This document shows, in pieces, positions 43,601 to 50,814 of a stretch of 64,000 bases of DNA; within the stretch, counting starts at the first letter, position 1; every line of letters starts with the position of its first letter. This DNA comes from Halocatena pleomorpha (GTDB lineage: Archaea > Halobacteriota > Halobacteria > Halobacteriales > Haloarculaceae), in the NCBI RefSeq assembly GCF_003862495.1, contig NZ_RRCH01000003.1, positions 186,001 to 250,000 of the forward strand. Reading direction: 5' to 3'. The notes under the pieces were generated by a model, which did not search any database, had not been told where the DNA came from, and was given only the letters and a program-made list of their open reading frames with translations. A program made the position numbers and the translations under genes.

Positions 43601-43874
43601 GCTCGCGCGAGGAGAGATAGTACGGATTAGTGTACGTGAGATACAGTACTGTTGGCAGTGCGACGAGGGAAATCGCAAACGAAACGACGGCGATTATCGT
43701 GGCGTCGATCGACCATGCCAGTAACGCAATGATCAGTGTGGCGAACGGAATGGCGAACGAGTAGATGTTATCGAGCGTAACGGCACCTTTGATCGTCACA
43801 TCCGTATCAACATGGGGTAATATCAGGCCAGTCTGATCTGATTGTGTGTTTGAGCTCTGTGAGTTCGTACTCAT
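40695..43874 (-). CDS. VirB4-like (CedB/TraC-type) transfer ATPase with VirB3-like N-terminal hairpin
   Basis: Protein of 1059 residues. Two membrane helices at about 38-82 (SFAIPFATLIIALLAWSI, then FAISLVALPTVLYLTYT) form a hairpin like VirB3, which is fused to VirB4 in many type IV secretion systems. The middle region (about 100-560) is the VirB4 N-domain. The ATPase part has Walker A LGQTRSGKTYS near 618, Walker B GEIIFLIDEAHFL near 858 and WFVTQSPREF near 895, the typical VirB4/HerA sequence. It ends with a disordered acidic tail. Predicted to power DNA or pilus movement from the inner face of the membrane. It is last in a three-gene leftward operon; a TATTTATTGG box at about 43920-43929 may give it a second promoter. 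Confidence 0.85.
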   Translation of the reverse strand: MSTNSQSSNTQSDQTGLILPHVDTDVTIKGAVTLDNIYSFAIPFATLIIALLAWSIDATIIAVVSFAISLVALPTVLYLTYTNPYYLSSRERFERFIESRRIQQKFPYHYHETLGRQIHGVERLYPDGTAKMTDGRRVGLIGVKGMNACRITSQEAHTYVGALTSGIDEQIKDIPFSIYATSDTFETEELIEHITECVEESERTNESLAGTARADEYVRELLLNVSSWFVETESPKWDANDWEYYIVVEVSPEDVTTGPISADTGDSGLFGLFSSTDDTEENRALDSELRAELDDRMNTIRGALASVEGIDSGRAGVLDHARLLLRYWSGEPSLSLGTEVREAMANDDNRVSVGETPTERMLTPSELDAQNGRVTVGDELCKTFCVMGWPVEPPPLFLGDLFTMRKANVDVRVHVEPEYKQRSIEELERLYADVESEEMERAQNMDASKIQIQNDKDAVRKMYLLLRNTTAQPWQVSMYVTVRVGPEEAYEYAQQMGRETENLYLAKVRALEDACDDVLEVLTSAPAGLGPRQPSSDMSALDMFESSSPTGADLYHEKGDKPKRTRMLGGAIAAMFPWCAGTMQESGGLRFGRNKQNGSAIFADPFERGAPHLLTLGQTRSGKTYSVETALAEWYCSDPSRTLIVCDTEQGFEGLTQLCGGKHIVVDGQQTINPFDIQRPPKRIRESSVGESNHFQMKIDEVTSFFAGILRAQGIDPSGYISTIEDAVQETYESVGITHDPETHDEASPTIEDFVSVLEQMLNTPERFTFTGHEREAEQRVRVVSDLLDKLSGFKENRKYHHMVGETETGILDRETDMAYIDLSQFNEASEAEKSVMLHLIFGQVYQKVKRTKGEIIFLIDEAHFLLHSEEMIEYLQDAARSWARYDAALWFVTQSPREFIERAQSIGEGQENQRRTILDQCSTIQTFRTPRIEPELLMEGLGQNRNQADFVRNTAVTGSSESQYSECLIHFQDREGWWESHIEASPFEDIVWNYAGRKHGDFDQYLRMNWDGFSRTSARSPDASEQAVIGDREEDVTTTFEQSVSTNGGEFDDRSSDR

Positions 43875-43958
43875 TGTTGATCGTGTATTTGCTGCGTATT
43901 TGGATTACTACCGTTCTCCCCAATAAATAGCCGGAATATCATTTAATAGTATGGATAC

Positions 43959-45407
43959 TTAGCGATTCGGACTCTCACTTGAGGCACCGAACTTCTTTTT
44001 CGGCTCTTTGTTAGAGTCGTCGTCATCATCGTCCTCAGATCTGTCTCGACTGCGACGATTAGAGGATCGTCTCTTTGAGTTGTTTCCACCCGGCGATCCT
44101 GTCGATATCCCGAAGACGCTTCCTGAGTTACCGACACTGAACGATGACTGGCTGTCAGGCGACTTGCTCGTCGCCCCATACCCGCCGGAACCATAGGATC
44201 TGTTCTGATTCTGTCCCCTCTGTCCACCACTGCTGCCGGATCCCCTGGGCTGACTCGTCGGATGGTGGGTCCCCGACGACGACCGATTTTGAGTGAGTAT
44301 GATCGATCTGGGGAACAGCTTCGTTACGAAAATGTACGGCAACCATATCAATGCGATCGAAAGCCCGGCGACGATCGCTATCACCTTGACCGCTATACCA
44401 CCAAGGCTGTCGTAGGGCAACTGATGGAGAAGGCGGAGAATCCCGCTCTGTGTGAACCGTAACAGAATGATTAAAGGGAGCATAGAGATCCCGACGATAC
44501 CGTACGATTGTAGATCTGATTGGGGTTGCACGCGAAGCGCCCAGAAGAGCGGCCAAAACGCAACCAAAATATATATAGACATATAAATCATTATTGATAT
44601 AATAAGTCCGATTCCGACGACAGTGCCTTTCGCCCAGATGAGTAACGCTCCAAACAGGAGTCCGAGACTGAGATCTGCAACACCGGACGTTGACGATATG
44701 AACTCATATCCACCCGGAGCGATCGCTTGTGTGAACTCGTTACCGAGATGGAGACAGAACGCGACCGCTGGAACACCGAGTATGATGAAAAACGCTGCCT
44801 TTCCGAGTTCGGTCAAACGTGTACGCCGTTGGTGAGGATCGACCGTGTCTATTGCGACCATAAACGAAGGCGTCAGCAGGGCGATCGCTACGGTCGTCAT
44901 GATTCCATAGACACCGTAGACAGCCGGCCACGGGTTTTCCGCTGATATCCACGTCGATACCTCGGTTGGATCCCCCGGTGCTGGCACACCAAGAATGTAG
45001 TCGTTGAACGTATCGATCGCTGAACTGATCAGTTCCATCGTCAAACTAACGATGAATTTGAACGCCTTTCTGATTATTTCACCAATATCAATGTCAACAA
45101 CGCCGATATCTATCGTGTACTTGTCACCGTCCCCATTATCCTGTTGGGGATAGACGCCATCGCCAGTCGGTCCGCCAAGCCAGTTCAGTCCGGAGACCGG
45201 TCGCCCTGTCCCGTCAACGAGAGAAAACCACGTGTCTGTGGTCCCTTCTGCCCGCATCTGCTGTGTCTGTTGACTCACGTGGTGTTGAGCATCCGTGGAC
45301 AATGAGCCATCAGTACCAGTCGGCGCACCGACGACAGGAGTCACAACGCCACACAAACAGATAAGACAAGTTAACACGACTATGCGATGGGTACTAGCAT
45401 GTATCAC
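43959..45407 (-). CDS. VirB6/TrbL/CedA-like polytopic membrane protein
   Basis: Protein of 482 residues. Signal peptide at 1-28 (VVLTCLICLCGVVTPVVGAP). A soluble extracellular part (about 30-115) precedes about seven membrane helices between 115 and 370 (for example GVYGIMTTVAIALLTPSFMV, LSLGLLFGALLIWAKGTVVG, GLIISIMIYMSIYILVAFWP, AVKVIAIVAGLSIALIWLPY). The C-terminal 110 residues are a Gly/Ser/Gln-rich disordered tail with a Ser-Arg cluster and an EDDDDDDSNKEPKKK end. Topology and position between a pilin-like gene and a VirB4-like gene match VirB6/TrbL, the channel component, or crenarchaeal CedA. Assignment rests on context and topology, not on a clear sequence motif. Confidence 0.6.
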   Translation of the reverse strand: MIHASTHRIVVLTCLICLCGVVTPVVGAPTGTDGSLSTDAQHHVSQQTQQMRAEGTTDTWFSLVDGTGRPVSGLNWLGGPTGDGVYPQQDNGDGDKYTIDIGVVDIDIGEIIRKAFKFIVSLTMELISSAIDTFNDYILGVPAPGDPTEVSTWISAENPWPAVYGVYGIMTTVAIALLTPSFMVAIDTVDPHQRRTRLTELGKAAFFIILGVPAVAFCLHLGNEFTQAIAPGGYEFISSTSGVADLSLGLLFGALLIWAKGTVVGIGLIISIMIYMSIYILVAFWPLFWALRVQPQSDLQSYGIVGISMLPLIILLRFTQSGILRLLHQLPYDSLGGIAVKVIAIVAGLSIALIWLPYIFVTKLFPRSIILTQNRSSSGTHHPTSQPRGSGSSGGQRGQNQNRSYGSGGYGATSKSPDSQSSFSVGNSGSVFGISTGSPGGNNSKRRSSNRRSRDRSEDDDDDDSNKEPKKKFGASSESPNR

Positions 45408-45420
45408 GCCGATTCCTCCA

Positions 45421-45894
45421 TTATGTGGGGAACAGGCATGAAGCGACGTCGATACCTGCAGTGTTCAGGAAAACAGGCACGAGAACAGGAAGAAGCGCCG
45501 CTACGAGCGAGTAGATACCACCTTTTGCCTCCTGTTTTCCTTGGGCCTGAGCACCGGAATCAGTGCTCCCGGCTTTATCTAGCCCGGTCATCATCCTGAT
45601 GAGGAATTTCAGTATGAAATACATTGATATCAATCCCAAGCCGACCGTGATTATCTGAGCAATATTGACGCCGGCTGAACCGTCACACAACACCTGTTCA
45701 GCTTCGGACACGCCCAATTGAGCCGCAACTGGCGTTGAATACAGCGGTATGAGAAACAACACCACGGTACCCATAGATAGATACAGATCGTGGCGTCCCG
45801 GCCGCGTGGCGATTCGTATAACTTGGTTAGTAATATTACTAACCATCTCAGTTATACGTTCTACACTCCTTGACAGAGGCGTCTTTTTGACCAT
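45421..45894 (-). CDS. VirB2/pilin-like small membrane protein
   Basis: Protein of 157 residues. After a 35-residue basic lead comes a signal-like helix (LSMGTVVLFLIPLYSTPVAA) with a plausible AxA-type cut at PVAAQ. The mature part has two membrane helices (IAQIITVGLGLISMYFILKF and YSLVAALLPVLVPVFLNTAG) joined by a short charged loop (QAQGKQEAKGG). That is the VirB2/TrbC/CedA1 pilin topology. Two cysteines (in VLCDGSAG and ASCLFPT) lie at the two ends of the mature chain on the same side and could form a disulfide. The stop is 13 bases from the next start. Start 45894 fits the TATA box at 45921. Confidence 0.6.
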   Translation of the reverse strand: MVKKTPLSRSVERITEMVSNITNQVIRIATRPGRHDLYLSMGTVVLFLIPLYSTPVAAQLGVSEAEQVLCDGSAGVNIAQIITVGLGLISMYFILKFLIRMMTGLDKAGSTDSGAQAQGKQEAKGGIYSLVAALLPVLVPVFLNTAGIDVASCLFPT

Positions 45895-46266
45895 GATATG
45901 AGTTAATATTAGAGTGAGGGTATAAAAAAGTACCGGAAAAAACACCATAAGGGTTATTTATTATAACGATACAAATGTCGTTCCAAATGATGATGATACG
46001 AGAAGCAATGGATAGTTGGTACAGATAGTATGTTAATGTTTTTTATCAGCATAGATTTATACCAGATTGGACGGTATCATTATACACGGGAGCCAGATGA
46101 GTGAAACATCGACCACCAGGAGTATTCCCCGAGAGAGTGTGAGACGACATGGATACGTATGATAGTCTGATAACGTACAGTAAAATCCTTATCGATATCC
46201 ACAACATAGTACGTTTATTGCAGTCTGGAACCGTCGCCCAACACAGTCGGTTGATACACTAGTGAC
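45895..46266. other. 372-base AT-rich divergent spacer
   Basis: Holds the operon promoter on the minus strand and a TTTATT box at 46214-46219 for the rightward beta-helix gene (leader about 25 bases). A 21-codon open frame at 46097-46162, with a TTTATA box at 46062-46067 ahead of it, may be a remnant. No other gene or repeat seen. Confidence 0.5.
45921..45927 (-). promoter_or_regulatory. Promoter of the pilin-like / VirB6-like / VirB4-like operon
   Basis: Reads TTTTATA on the minus strand, centred about 30 bases before the ATG at 45894, within a TTTTTTATACCC context. Strong leaderless promoter candidate for the whole operon. Confidence 0.6.
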
Positions 46267-47502
46267 ATGGCTACGAAGAAGACAACTAACAGGCGCCGGT
46301 TTCTCAAAACCGTCGGAGCTGCCGGGGGTATCGGCATGTCGTCAATAAGCGGTTGTCTGTCGATGTGGATCGGTGGCGACAATGGAGGAGGAAAGTATCC
46401 ATCGATGGAATTCGCTTCCCAAAAACACCGTGTTACCCGGGAAATGGCGACGCAGGTCGTTTCCGATCGGGCATCACTCCTCGAAGCAGTTCGAACTCCA
46501 GAAGCGACAGTGTGGATTCCAAACTCAGTCACAATCGATATGACGGGCGTAATCGGTGCTCCCATCGCACCGAACGTGACGATTGCCAGTGGCCGTAATT
46601 TGAACGACAAGAACGGCGGACAGATCAAAACGGATGGTTACGACAAAGGGATCTTCATCAACGATGCCGGTGGATGCCGGATCACTGGCCTTCGACTGCG
46701 GGGGCCGCGGCTGGATAAGTTCGAGCCGTGGCAAGGCAATAAAGACGAGGAGGATTTCGCGGCACTCGGATTCAATTTTCAGGGACAAACTGCGATCATC
46801 GATCACTGTGAGGTCTTCGGCTGGACGTTCGCCGGAATCGCTCTCGGAGCGGAAACCAAATACACGCAGGGATGGATCCATCACAACTCGATGCACCACA
46901 ACCAGATGAATCATCTCGGATATCCAATGGAATTATACAATGGATTGCATCTGATCGAGTGGAACACCTTTGATTACAATCGTCATTCTATCGCTGGCTT
47001 TGGGTACCCAACCAGTGGGTACGAAGCCCGGTTCAACGTTATCGGACCGAATGCAACCTTACACGCATTCGATATGCACTACCTTGGTGAGAATCTCGAT
47101 TATCTCAAAGGTTCCAAACTCGGAACCGTTGCCGGTACGTTCGTCAACATTCATCATAACGTGTTCAAACTGACCTCGTATCCGGCGTTTTCCATTCAGG
47201 GGTATCCCGAAGAATACGCCCGTTTTTGTAATAATTGGTGTGCTGAGCAGATAGATGGGGGTGAACCGGACGCTATAGGTAAGGTCGTTCTCTTTCCCAA
47301 CAAGGCAGACGTGCGCGTCAAAGGCAACACGTACGGTTCGAGTGCGGTCCTCTCCGGACAAGAACGACTCCGAGAAATCGAGCTTCAGGTAGCGGAATCG
47401 CAGAATTCGTCGACGGACGACCCGCCGAAAGCAACACCTACACCGATGAATCTCAAGCAATTGTTTCAGGGATCGACACAGAACGAATCGACGACACAAT
47501 GA
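46267..47502 (+). CDS. Tat-exported lipoprotein with right-handed beta-helix
   Basis: Protein of 411 residues. Tat motif NRRRFLKTVGAAGGIG, lipobox SISGC near residue 28. The body has pectate-lyase-like beta-helix coils (DMTGVIGAPIAPNVTIASGR, CRITGLRLRGPRL, AIIDHCEVFGWTFAGIAL, WIHHNSMHHNQ, NPARFNVIG-like turns), typical of polysaccharide lyases or adhesins. The His/Asn-rich WIHHNSMHHNQMNH turn is striking. A disordered Ser/Thr/Pro tail follows. Probably binds or cleaves a surface or environmental polysaccharide; the catalytic residues are not identifiable. It is divergent from the transfer operon. Confidence 0.75.
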   Translation: MATKKTTNRRRFLKTVGAAGGIGMSSISGCLSMWIGGDNGGGKYPSMEFASQKHRVTREMATQVVSDRASLLEAVRTPEATVWIPNSVTIDMTGVIGAPIAPNVTIASGRNLNDKNGGQIKTDGYDKGIFINDAGGCRITGLRLRGPRLDKFEPWQGNKDEEDFAALGFNFQGQTAIIDHCEVFGWTFAGIALGAETKYTQGWIHHNSMHHNQMNHLGYPMELYNGLHLIEWNTFDYNRHSIAGFGYPTSGYEARFNVIGPNATLHAFDMHYLGENLDYLKGSKLGTVAGTFVNIHHNVFKLTSYPAFSIQGYPEEYARFCNNWCAEQIDGGEPDAIGKVVLFPNKADVRVKGNTYGSSAVLSGQERLREIELQVAESQNSSTDDPPKATPTPMNLKQLFQGSTQNESTTQ

Positions 47503-47592
47503 GTCCGGGATTTCTCTCGACCACAATAGTAATATATAATCGATAAAATATAATTAAATGGGAGCTATATTCTCGATAACGGCTGTAATACG

Positions 47593-48573
47593 ATGTTATC
47601 AGTGCATAATCTCAGCTATACTCGACCGCTGCTGTTGTTCGTCATCGTTGGATCGATCGCTCTTTCCGGCTTAGCCATGCCGGCAAGCCCATCGACGATC
47701 GTTGATCAGTCAGCCCCACCACAAAACGTTAGCGACGAACACACGATGGTCATCAAAACGACGGACGAACCGATTCAGTACGTTCTTTCAGCAACGGGGA
47801 GAGTCAGGGGGGAGCCAAACGAAAGTGACGCTGTTCAGGGCAGAACACTGAGCGGTCGGGTTGGCGGTGTGTCGTGGAATAACACGACCGACGACACTAC
47901 AGACACCGTAACGTACACTGGTTACATCGAATCGTTCCAGCCCCGTGGCGGTGATCCACAACTCCGGATCGAGGGACAACAGATCTCACCGGACACGCTT
48001 TCGGCCAACCATCTCCGGATCGCACGGCCGAATTCCTCGACTAACAATCCCATCAACTACGAAATCACAGTCACCGGTGACGCTACGCCGGGGGAATCCA
48101 CCGAGGGGCAGGATCAGACGACAGTAGCCGGCGGAGCGAACGGGACCCGGATTCAGGGCCAACTCACCGACCAGTACGACTCGTTTTATTTCACAGGGAA
48201 CACGACATCCACGTCGTTCGATCGGCAGGCACGCGTTTTCATCAACGGACAGAACACCGCTGTTCAGAACAGTAATAATGGAACACAGACAGATACGCAT
48301 CCAACACCGATCGGGGGAGCAGCCACTGACGCCCCCGTACTCACGACAACCGAACGCACGACAAGTCAGCCGACAAACAGTCGAGACGCGTCACAAGCGC
48401 CGGCGGACAGCGGGAGAACCGACACTACGCAGGCAACGAGTAACGAGGGAGCCGAGTCGTCGGAATCTACATCACCGCTCGCATTTCTCTTCCGTGTGGC
48501 CAGTGGACTCGTCCTAGTAGCACTTCTCGTCGGCGCCGGCTGGTATTTCTTACCCAGACAGCAGCGCTGGTAG
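47593..48573 (+). CDS. Cell-surface protein with two copies of a haloarchaeal beta domain
   Basis: Protein of 326 residues. Sec signal (LLLFVIVGSIALSGLAMP), then two related beta domains at about 48-135 (HTMVIKTTDEPIQYVLSATG ... TYTGYIESF ... QLRIEGQQISP) and 150-218 (INYEITVTGD ... DSFYFTGNTTS ... RVFINGQ). A Thr/Ser/Gln-rich stalk with glycosylation sites follows, then a C-terminal membrane helix (FRVASGLVLVALLVGAGWYF) with RQQRW. The same domain pair ends the beta-helix protein at 58.1-60.2 kb. Likely displayed on the cell surface. It lies 90 bases after the beta-helix lipoprotein in the same direction. Confidence 0.72.
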   Translation: MLSVHNLSYTRPLLLFVIVGSIALSGLAMPASPSTIVDQSAPPQNVSDEHTMVIKTTDEPIQYVLSATGRVRGEPNESDAVQGRTLSGRVGGVSWNNTTDDTTDTVTYTGYIESFQPRGGDPQLRIEGQQISPDTLSANHLRIARPNSSTNNPINYEITVTGDATPGESTEGQDQTTVAGGANGTRIQGQLTDQYDSFYFTGNTTSTSFDRQARVFINGQNTAVQNSNNGTQTDTHPTPIGGAATDAPVLTTTERTTSQPTNSRDASQAPADSGRTDTTQATSNEGAESSESTSPLAFLFRVASGLVLVALLVGAGWYFLPRQQRW

Positions 48574-48653
48574 GCCGAATCGAGCTGACTAAACTTTCAT
48601 TTTTGTCGTTCCCGCCACGATCCGGTCTGCGTCTCCCGAAATTGAACCTCCAG

Positions 48654-49520
48654 TTACTGTTGGGGATCGATTCGGGATCGGAACTCCGGAACGCCGTTCA
48701 CATCGGGAGTGAAGCGAAACACCGCACCCGCACCGTTTCCTTCGACGGACCGGTCGTTGCCCGCTGTCGCGGTGGTGACGTAGGCGTGTTCGTAGTCAGG
48801 GCCGCCGAACGTGACACAAGAGACTTTCCGCGCAGGTAGAGAACAACGATCGACAACACGACCGTCGTCGGGATGATGGCGAACCACACACCCACCGTTC
48901 CACCGCGCTGACCAGATGTACCCCTCCGCATCCACCGTTAGTCCGTCGGGGAGTCCCGCGCCTCCGACAGTACTAACGAACGGTTTGCGATCGGACAGAG
49001 TGCCGGATTCGGCGTCGTACTCAAACGACCAGATCGTCTCTGCTTCGGTTTCAGCGAGATAGACGCGCGTGTTGTCCGGACTGAATCCCAAACCGTTCGA
49101 AACGGCGAGATCCGAGAGGAGTAGCGTCAACGATCCGTCGGTGTCGAGTTGATACAGTCGTCCATCAGGTGGCATCGTTCCACAGAGGACCCGTCCGTTC
49201 GGTCCCGCGATCACGTCGTTGAACCGTGAACCGCGCTCTTCGGGGATCTCCGAGACGACTGTCTCCTGCTGACCATCGTTCCAGATCGTAATCGAACCGT
49301 TTTCTTTGAACAACAGGAGTGAGCCGTCCGCTTGCATTGTGAATCCACCGATCGACGGGCCAGAGTAACACTGCTCTCGTTCGTCCGTCTCGAAGTCGTA
49401 CCGATACATGTGCCCGTTCGGGATATCGACCCAGTACAGACGATTTTCTTCAGGGTGGTACAACGGACCTTCTCCCGTTTCGTAGGCGTGGTCCACGAAT
49501 CGTTCCGGTTCAGCTACCAT
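48654..49520 (-). CDS. SMP-30/gluconolactonase family lactonase
   Basis: Six-bladed beta-propeller of 288 residues that hydrolyses sugar lactones. Conserved calcium and catalytic positions are visible: Glu near 17 (GEGPLYHPEENRLYWVDI), Asn near 103 (GSRFNDVIAGPNGRV), Asn near 144 (SNGLGFSPDNTRVYLAE) and Asp near 196 (GLPDGLTVDAEGYIW). Last gene of a leftward sugar cluster and the natural partner of a sugar dehydrogenase such as the Gfo/Idh protein upstream. A TTTATA box at 49547-49552 gives it its own promoter. Confidence 0.9.
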   Translation of the reverse strand: MVAEPERFVDHAYETGEGPLYHPEENRLYWVDIPNGHMYRYDFETDEREQCYSGPSIGGFTMQADGSLLLFKENGSITIWNDGQQETVVSEIPEERGSRFNDVIAGPNGRVLCGTMPPDGRLYQLDTDGSLTLLLSDLAVSNGLGFSPDNTRVYLAETEAETIWSFEYDAESGTLSDRKPFVSTVGGAGLPDGLTVDAEGYIWSARWNGGCVVRHHPDDGRVVDRCSLPARKVSCVTFGGPDYEHAYVTTATAGNDRSVEGNGAGAVFRFTPDVNGVPEFRSRIDPQQ

Positions 49521-49546
49521 TAATGCGCTACTACAGACCGCTTGGT

Positions 49547-49552
49547 TATAAA
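49547..49552 (-). promoter_or_regulatory. TATA box (TTTATA) of the lactonase gene
   Basis: Within CCTTTATAACC on the minus strand, centred about 29 bases before the ATG at 49520. Confidence 0.6.
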
Positions 49553-49612
49553 GGTTCGAGACGATCCGGTCGCCCTCGGGCGACCATACGCATCGAGTCG
49601 ATCTGCGATCGT

Positions 49613-50725
49613 TTATCCGATCTCAATCCATTCACCGCGTTCGTCGGACTCCTCAATCGCGTCCAAGACGCGCTGAACTGCCAGACCGTCGGCAAAGCTA
49701 GGTGTGTATCCGGTATTGTTTTGGACAGACTTGAGGAATTCGTAGTTTTCGTGGACAAACGTGTGTTCCCAGCCGATCGTGTGGCCGGGCGGCCACCAGT
49801 GATCGATGTACGGATCATCCGGGTCAGTGATCATGATCGTTTGGAATCCTCTATCTCCCGGTTCAAGCAGCTCCAACTCGTTCAATCGTTCGAGCGAGAA
49901 CCGAAGGCTGCCAGCGGAGCCGTTGATCTCGATCGTGTTGTCATTTTCGTGTCCGGTCGCAAACCGCGACGCCTCGAACGTTCCCATCGCACCCGAGGCG
50001 AACGTCACTTGTGCCGAATAGGCGTCATCGACCGTTACGGGACGGGTTTGCTCGCCTTCCGTGTCGACCGGCCGTTCATCGACGAACGTCCGGAGTTGCC
50101 CGGAAACGCGGTCGATTTGACCGGCGTCACCGAGGAGAAACCGCGCGAGATCGATGGAATGCGCCCCGAGATCGCCTAGCGATCCACTGCCAGCCATCTC
50201 TTCGGACAGTCGCCAGCTCCAGGGGGCATCCGGATCAACGAGCCAATCTTGGAGATACCGCGCTCGGACGTGGTGGATCTCTCCGAGGTCTCCACTCATG
50301 ATACGCTGGCGGGCGTACTGGACGGCGGGTAGATATCGGTAGTTGAATGCGATCCCCGCGATTGCGTTCGACTCACGGGCAGCCTCGGCCATCCGTTTTG
50401 CTGCCGACAGCGTCGGCGCGAGTGGTTTCTCACAGAACACCGACACACCAGCCTCCAGCGCCGCGATCGACGGCTCGACGTGAACGTGGTTAGGTCCGAG
50501 ATTGTACAGTACGTCGATATCAGAAAGGACATCGGCCCACTCCGTCGCGGTGTGTGAGAATCCGAGTTGGTCGGCCGCCGATTCGAGTGCCGTCTCGTTG
50601 CGGCCGATGAGAACGTGGCGGTTCACGTCCGGAGCGTCGGGAAAGAACATCGGCAGGCGAGCGAGAGCGTTGGCGTGGGCTTTCCCCATAAACCGGTAGC
50701 CGAGAACACCGATATCGAGTGTCAT
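49613..50725 (-). CDS. Gfo/Idh/MocA family sugar oxidoreductase
   Basis: NAD(P)-dependent dehydrogenase of 370 residues. Rossmann start GVLGYRFMGKAHANAL, then NLGPNHVHVEPSIAALEAGV, the EKPLAPT motif near residue 98, and the domain-2 core GSGSLGDLGAHSIDLARFLL near 180. The VDDAYSAQVTFASGAMGTFE strand is typical of inositol/sugar dehydrogenases. In a cluster with ThuA, a TIM-barrel isomerase/epimerase and a lactonase it probably oxidises a sugar or glycoside at a hydroxyl group, giving a keto-sugar or lactone. Substrate unknown. Confidence 0.9.
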   Translation of the reverse strand: MTLDIGVLGYRFMGKAHANALARLPMFFPDAPDVNRHVLIGRNETALESAADQLGFSHTATEWADVLSDIDVLYNLGPNHVHVEPSIAALEAGVSVFCEKPLAPTLSAAKRMAEAARESNAIAGIAFNYRYLPAVQYARQRIMSGDLGEIHHVRARYLQDWLVDPDAPWSWRLSEEMAGSGSLGDLGAHSIDLARFLLGDAGQIDRVSGQLRTFVDERPVDTEGEQTRPVTVDDAYSAQVTFASGAMGTFEASRFATGHENDNTIEINGSAGSLRFSLERLNELELLEPGDRGFQTIMITDPDDPYIDHWWPPGHTIGWEHTFVHENYEFLKSVQNNTGYTPSFADGLAVQRVLDAIEESDERGEWIEIG

Positions 50726-50814
50726 GCTTTTGGATTCTGAGAACTACCTCTTAGTGTTTTCCATTTCCACTATTCGTTCCGACGTAAAGAAAGAGGTAAA
50801 CATCGTTCGTACCG

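Noticed and set aside
40695-43874. HerA/FtsK-type DNA-repair pump or an antiphage ATPase
   Set aside because: The two N-terminal membrane helices, the long VirB4-like N-domain and the two linked membrane-protein genes fit a transfer system better; no NurA, Sir2 or nuclease partner is adjacent.
40695-45948. Complete integrative conjugative element
   Set aside because: No relaxase, coupling ATPase, integrase, tRNA attachment site or flanking direct repeat could be seen; only the membrane and ATPase core is present.
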